A DNA stretch of 37,699 bases from an uncultured Alteromonadales bacterium. Its GTDB lineage: Bacteria; Pseudomonadota; Gammaproteobacteria; Pseudomonadales; Cellvibrionaceae. The stretch lies in the NCBI GenBank assembly GCA_937864365.1, contig CALMJT010000022.1, forward strand, positions 1 through 37,699. Direction: 5' to 3'. This document shows, piece after piece, positions 35,120-37,699 of the stretch (the first letter of the stretch is position 1; each line of letters starts with the position of its first letter). The notes beneath the pieces were generated by a model. It ran no database searches. It saw only the letters and a list, made by a program, of their open reading frames with translations, and had not been told where the DNA came from. Made by a program: the position numbers and the translations under genes.

Positions 35120-35683
35120 ATGAAAAAATTATTCGCTACAGCTGCACTATTAGCCGCATCGATTCCTGCATTTGCCGCAGACTACAAAATTGACGCTTCT
35201 CACACCATGGTATTTTTCTCTGTAAGTCACCTTGGTTTCAGTAACTCAACTGGCCAGTTCACCGATTTCGATGGTAGCTTCTCTTTTGATGAGAAAAATA
35301 TTGAAAAGTCTAAAGTAGATGTAACCATCAAAACCGACAGCATCGACTTTGCTAACAACCCAAAGTGGAACGAGCACATGAAGAGCGCAGATTTCTTCAA
35401 TGCTGAAAAATTCCCAACCGCAACCTTCAAAAGCACCAAAGTAACCAAAACTGGCGACAAAACCATGGACGTTACCGGTGACTTCACTTTGTTAGGTACC
35501 ACCAAGCCCGTTACTTTGAAAGTAACCTTTAACAAAGCAGGCGAAGCGTTCGGCGGTAAAGAGAAAGCTGGTTTCTCTGCCACTGGTGTGTTCGACCGTA
35601 CTGAGTTTGGTATGGACACCTATGCACCTGGTGTAAGTGCTGAGGTTGATCTACGCATTGAAGTTGAAGGCGACAAGCTATAA
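35120..35683 (+). CDS. YceI-family exported protein
   Basis: 187 residues from the ATG at 35120, which has GGAG (35110-35113) 6 nt upstream; the longer frame from 35108 is not preferred. The signal peptide MKKLFATAALLAASIPAFA is clear. The rest is the lipocalin-like YceI fold (ADYKIDASHTMVFFSVSHLGFSNSTGQF, ...SADFFNAEKFPTATFKST, ...GDFTLLGTTKPVTLKVTF, ...GFSATGVFDRTEFGM). YceI proteins bind polyisoprenoid or quinone-like lipids in the periplasm. The next gene carries a second YceI domain fused to cytochrome b561, suggesting a shared lipid-linked redox role. Confidence 0.93.
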   Translation: MKKLFATAALLAASIPAFAADYKIDASHTMVFFSVSHLGFSNSTGQFTDFDGSFSFDEKNIEKSKVDVTIKTDSIDFANNPKWNEHMKSADFFNAEKFPTATFKSTKVTKTGDKTMDVTGDFTLLGTTKPVTLKVTFNKAGEAFGGKEKAGFSATGVFDRTEFGMDTYAPGVSAEVDLRIEVEGDKL

Positions 35684-35718
35684 TCCGTAGTAGATTTTCC
35701 AAAGCAACCTAAGCTTAT

Positions 35719-35745
35719 AGCCGCCTTTTTAAGGCGGCTTTTTTA
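35719..35745 (+). terminator. Rho-independent terminator of yceI-like gene
   Basis: AGCCGCCTT (35719-35727) and AAGGCGGCT (35731-35739), a 9-bp GC-rich stem with a 3-nt loop, followed by TTTTTTATTT. It lies 36 bp after the stop. Confidence 0.9.
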
Positions 35746-36424
35746 TTTCTTCAGTCGATCGCCGATTTGTTGATTGAAGTTTTAATCGAAACATAGAAAT
35801 TGAAAATGTCATTTCCAATTTCGTCATAATTTCAATTGGTTATCGTAATTGTCCTAGACCGGGCCTTAGGGTGTCGATGGCAATTTTGATCAATCAGTCT
35901 GGCTTTTACGGTCATTAAATTCTTTGCGGCGGTCTCTATGTTCGCTGATTCTTAGTTTTTTTCGCTTTTTTCAACCTTTAAAACTTGATTAAAAACAATT
36001 TTTCTTCAAGCTAAATCGCAAAAAAGTAATTCGGTAATTAATTATTCAAATACACTTTTTATAAAACCTGGCAACAAAAAGCCTGTGAGTTTATGGGTTC
36101 AAAACGGTCTCTATTTAGTTGAGGTTTTGATGTTGTTTGATTTCCGCGGTTGTTGAGCTTCTCAGGTGCAGTTGTTCGGAGAAATCTTTCGTATTTGTGT
36201 CGCAAGCGTAGTTAAGAAACGTCTCTGGTTAAGTCATTCTTGTATCGCTGGTAATTCTAGGTTAATCACGGCTTCTTTTACGATAACGATTCTCAATGTC
36301 TCTGCTTGAACGATGTTTAAGTGCGTTTATGGAAAGTTTCACTTTGATACTGCCGACTAACGTAGTAAATTTTAGCAAAATTAAATTTAGAAAAATGTGA
36401 TTTTTCGAAACAGGTGGTAGTTTA
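35746..36424. other. Intergenic region with diverged repeat copy
   Basis: 679 bp, no gene. 35794-35852 (AGAAATTGAAAATG..ATTTCCAATTTC and following) matches the centre of the repeat family in the reverse orientation to copy B. The rest is AT-rich with the promoter of the next gene. Confidence 0.5.
35794..35852. repeat. Palindromic repeat family, core fragment (copy D)
   Basis: Shares AGAAATTGAAAATG, ATTTCCAATTTC and AATTTCAAT with the reverse complement of copy B; the terminal inverted repeats are degraded. Confidence 0.6.
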
Positions 36425-37618
36425 ATGCAAATTAAAAACACAAATTACAGTTATGGCCTTGTTGCACAAATTCTCCATTGGTTGATTGCAATTTTAATCT
36501 TCTTGGCCATTGTGATGGGTAAAATGGCGGAAGAAATGGGTATGTCTTCGGCTAAGATTTCTATGTTTGTTTTTCATAAGTCGGTTGGTATAACCGTTCT
36601 GGTTTTGGTGATTTTGCGCTTACTGTGGAAGCTGACCAATCCCAAAGTAGAAGATGGCCTAACCGAAAAACAAGCTAAGGCAGCAAGTCACGGCCATTGG
36701 TTAATCTATGTTGTGATGATTTTGGTTCCGCTTTCGGGATGGGCTTTAACGTCTGCGGCCAATTATCCTTTTGCTTGGATGAATTTATTCTCTGTTCCTT
36801 TGTTGCCACTCGGTGAAGCTTTAAAAGAACCCGCAGAGGCGGCTCATGGCTTTTTCTTTTATGCATTAGCCGTATTGATTGTGGGCCATGTGGCCATGAT
36901 TGGTATTCACAAGCGTAAACACAATCTAAATGTTTTACCGAGAATTTTACCGGGTAAATCGTTGCTGAGCTTGGTAGTGGTTGTGGTAATTTTTGCAGCG
37001 CTCTTAGTGCCTACGGTTAAACTTGCGTTATCCGGTGGTGGTGAAGATGATTTCGAAGATAACGCAGCCGTGACTGCACCTGAGATTCGTGAAGCTACCG
37101 TGGTAAACAGTGCATTGCCTGCTTGGGTAAATGTTGCCGACAGCAGCAAGTTAGAATTTGTGGGTGCTTATTCTGGTGAGCCTTTTAACGGTGAATTTAA
37201 AACCTTTACCTCTAACCTGTATTTTGATCCTAATAATCTACAGGAATCGTCGTTTGATGTGGTGATTGATGCTACTTCGGTAACGACGTTTAACAGTGAT
37301 TGGGACGGTTCTTTAGCGGGTTTGCAGTGGTTTGATTACAAAAAATATGCGTACGCCTACTACACGGCATCTAACTTTGAGAAAACCGAAAACGGTTTTG
37401 TTGCCAAAGGTGAGTTGGATTTAAAAGGTATGAAGCAACCTGTGGATCTTAACTTTACATGGCAGCCCGTCAATGAGAATCAAGTTGCTTTGAAAGGTAA
37501 TGCGGTTGTTGATCGTACTCAGTTTGGCATTGGCTCGGGATCTTGGGCAGAAGATGAAACCATTGGCTTTGCGGTAAATGTGAATGTCGATTTGGTATTA
37601 ACGCCAAAGGCCGAATAG
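36425..37618 (+). CDS. Cytochrome b561-YceI fusion protein
   Basis: 397 residues. The N-terminal part (about 1-200) is a prokaryotic cytochrome b561 with four or five membrane helices and haem-ligand histidines in ILHWLIAIL, VFHKSVGITVLVLVILRLLW, AHGFFFYALAV and GHVAMIGIHKRK. A further helix (LLSLVVVVVIFAALLVPTV, about 180-198) leads to a linker and a YceI domain (about 228-397: LEFVGAYSGEPFNGEFKTF, ...ASNFEKTENGFVAKGELDLKGMKQPVDL, ...GNAVVDRTQFGIG). It probably transfers electrons between the quinone pool and a YceI-bound lipid quinone-like ligand; the fusion itself supports such a link. It follows a separate YceI gene. Confidence 0.9.
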   Translation: MQIKNTNYSYGLVAQILHWLIAILIFLAIVMGKMAEEMGMSSAKISMFVFHKSVGITVLVLVILRLLWKLTNPKVEDGLTEKQAKAASHGHWLIYVVMILVPLSGWALTSAANYPFAWMNLFSVPLLPLGEALKEPAEAAHGFFFYALAVLIVGHVAMIGIHKRKHNLNVLPRILPGKSLLSLVVVVVIFAALLVPTVKLALSGGGEDDFEDNAAVTAPEIREATVVNSALPAWVNVADSSKLEFVGAYSGEPFNGEFKTFTSNLYFDPNNLQESSFDVVIDATSVTTFNSDWDGSLAGLQWFDYKKYAYAYYTASNFEKTENGFVAKGELDLKGMKQPVDLNFTWQPVNENQVALKGNAVVDRTQFGIGSGSWAEDETIGFAVNVNVDLVLTPKAE

Positions 37619-37642
37619 CTTTTTACAAACTTTGATTAACTT

Positions 37643-37699
37643 ATGGGAACCTCTGATTAACTCATCCATGATTTAATCAGAGGACAGAAATTGAAAATG
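37643..37699. repeat. Palindromic repeat, inverted copy C (truncated by window end)
   Basis: 37644-37699 is identical to the reverse complement of 28934-28989 (56 nt), reading GGGAACCTCTGATTAACTCA at its left and running off the window at AAATTGAAAATG. It starts 25 bp after the b561-YceI stop. Confidence 0.85.

Overview
The window looks like chromosomal DNA of a moderately AT-rich, marine-type gammaproteobacterium, perhaps Cellvibrionales/Spongiibacteraceae-like. That placement is an inference from protein style: a DUF1302/DUF1329/MMPL set, fadH, an acyl-CoA dehydrogenase beside ETF-QO, PpnN, and a cytochrome b561-YceI fusion. No rRNA, tRNA, CRISPR array or complete insertion sequence was recognised.

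Layout. 1-1895 (minus): the N-terminal part of a LodA/GoxA-like quinoprotein oxidase, cut by the window edge, preceded by a ferritin-like protein. 2763-6202 (minus): a translationally coupled pair, a Ycf48/BNR-like exported protein and an MMPL/RND transporter. 6575-10031: a GNAT acetyltransferase, 2,4-dienoyl-CoA reductase (fadH) and a divergent TetR regulator with a two-site palindromic operator between them. 10497-13260: an accessory block of small AT-rich genes comprising a two-helix membrane protein, an HNH protein, a three-gene RelE-type toxin-antitoxin locus and an orphan ORF. 13665-21995: DUF1329 and DUF1302 envelope proteins (minus), a divergent AraC regulator, then an acyl-CoA dehydrogenase and ETF-quinone oxidoreductase (plus).

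22084-24273 is a second accessory block: an AHH-family nuclease with a probable immunity protein, facing a Panacea (DUF4065) antitoxin paired with a two-helix membrane protein that could be its toxin. 24944-33771 carries housekeeping and miscellaneous genes: an alpha/beta hydrolase with a duplicated TTG start, a 2Fe-2S ferredoxin, a Tat/lipoprotein D-amino-acid-oxidase-like flavoprotein that appears circularly permuted, an NrtR-like regulator, a uracil-DNA glycosylase, a Nudix hydrolase, PpnN, a carboxylesterase and a LysR regulator. 35120-37618 holds a secreted YceI and a cytochrome b561-YceI fusion.

The genes suggest two themes. One is lipid metabolism: acyl-CoA dehydrogenase electrons pass through ETF-QO to quinone, FadH handles unsaturated intermediates, and the MMPL/Ycf48 and DUF1302/DUF1329 sets may move a hydrophobic compound across the envelope. 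The other is nuclease and toxin-antitoxin cargo placed between conserved genes. A MITE-like palindromic repeat family of about 160 bp (ends close to TATAGGAAACTCTGATTAA) recurs in the intergenic DNA of the right half, with a 56-nt inverted identical segment shared between 28934-28989 and 37644-37699.
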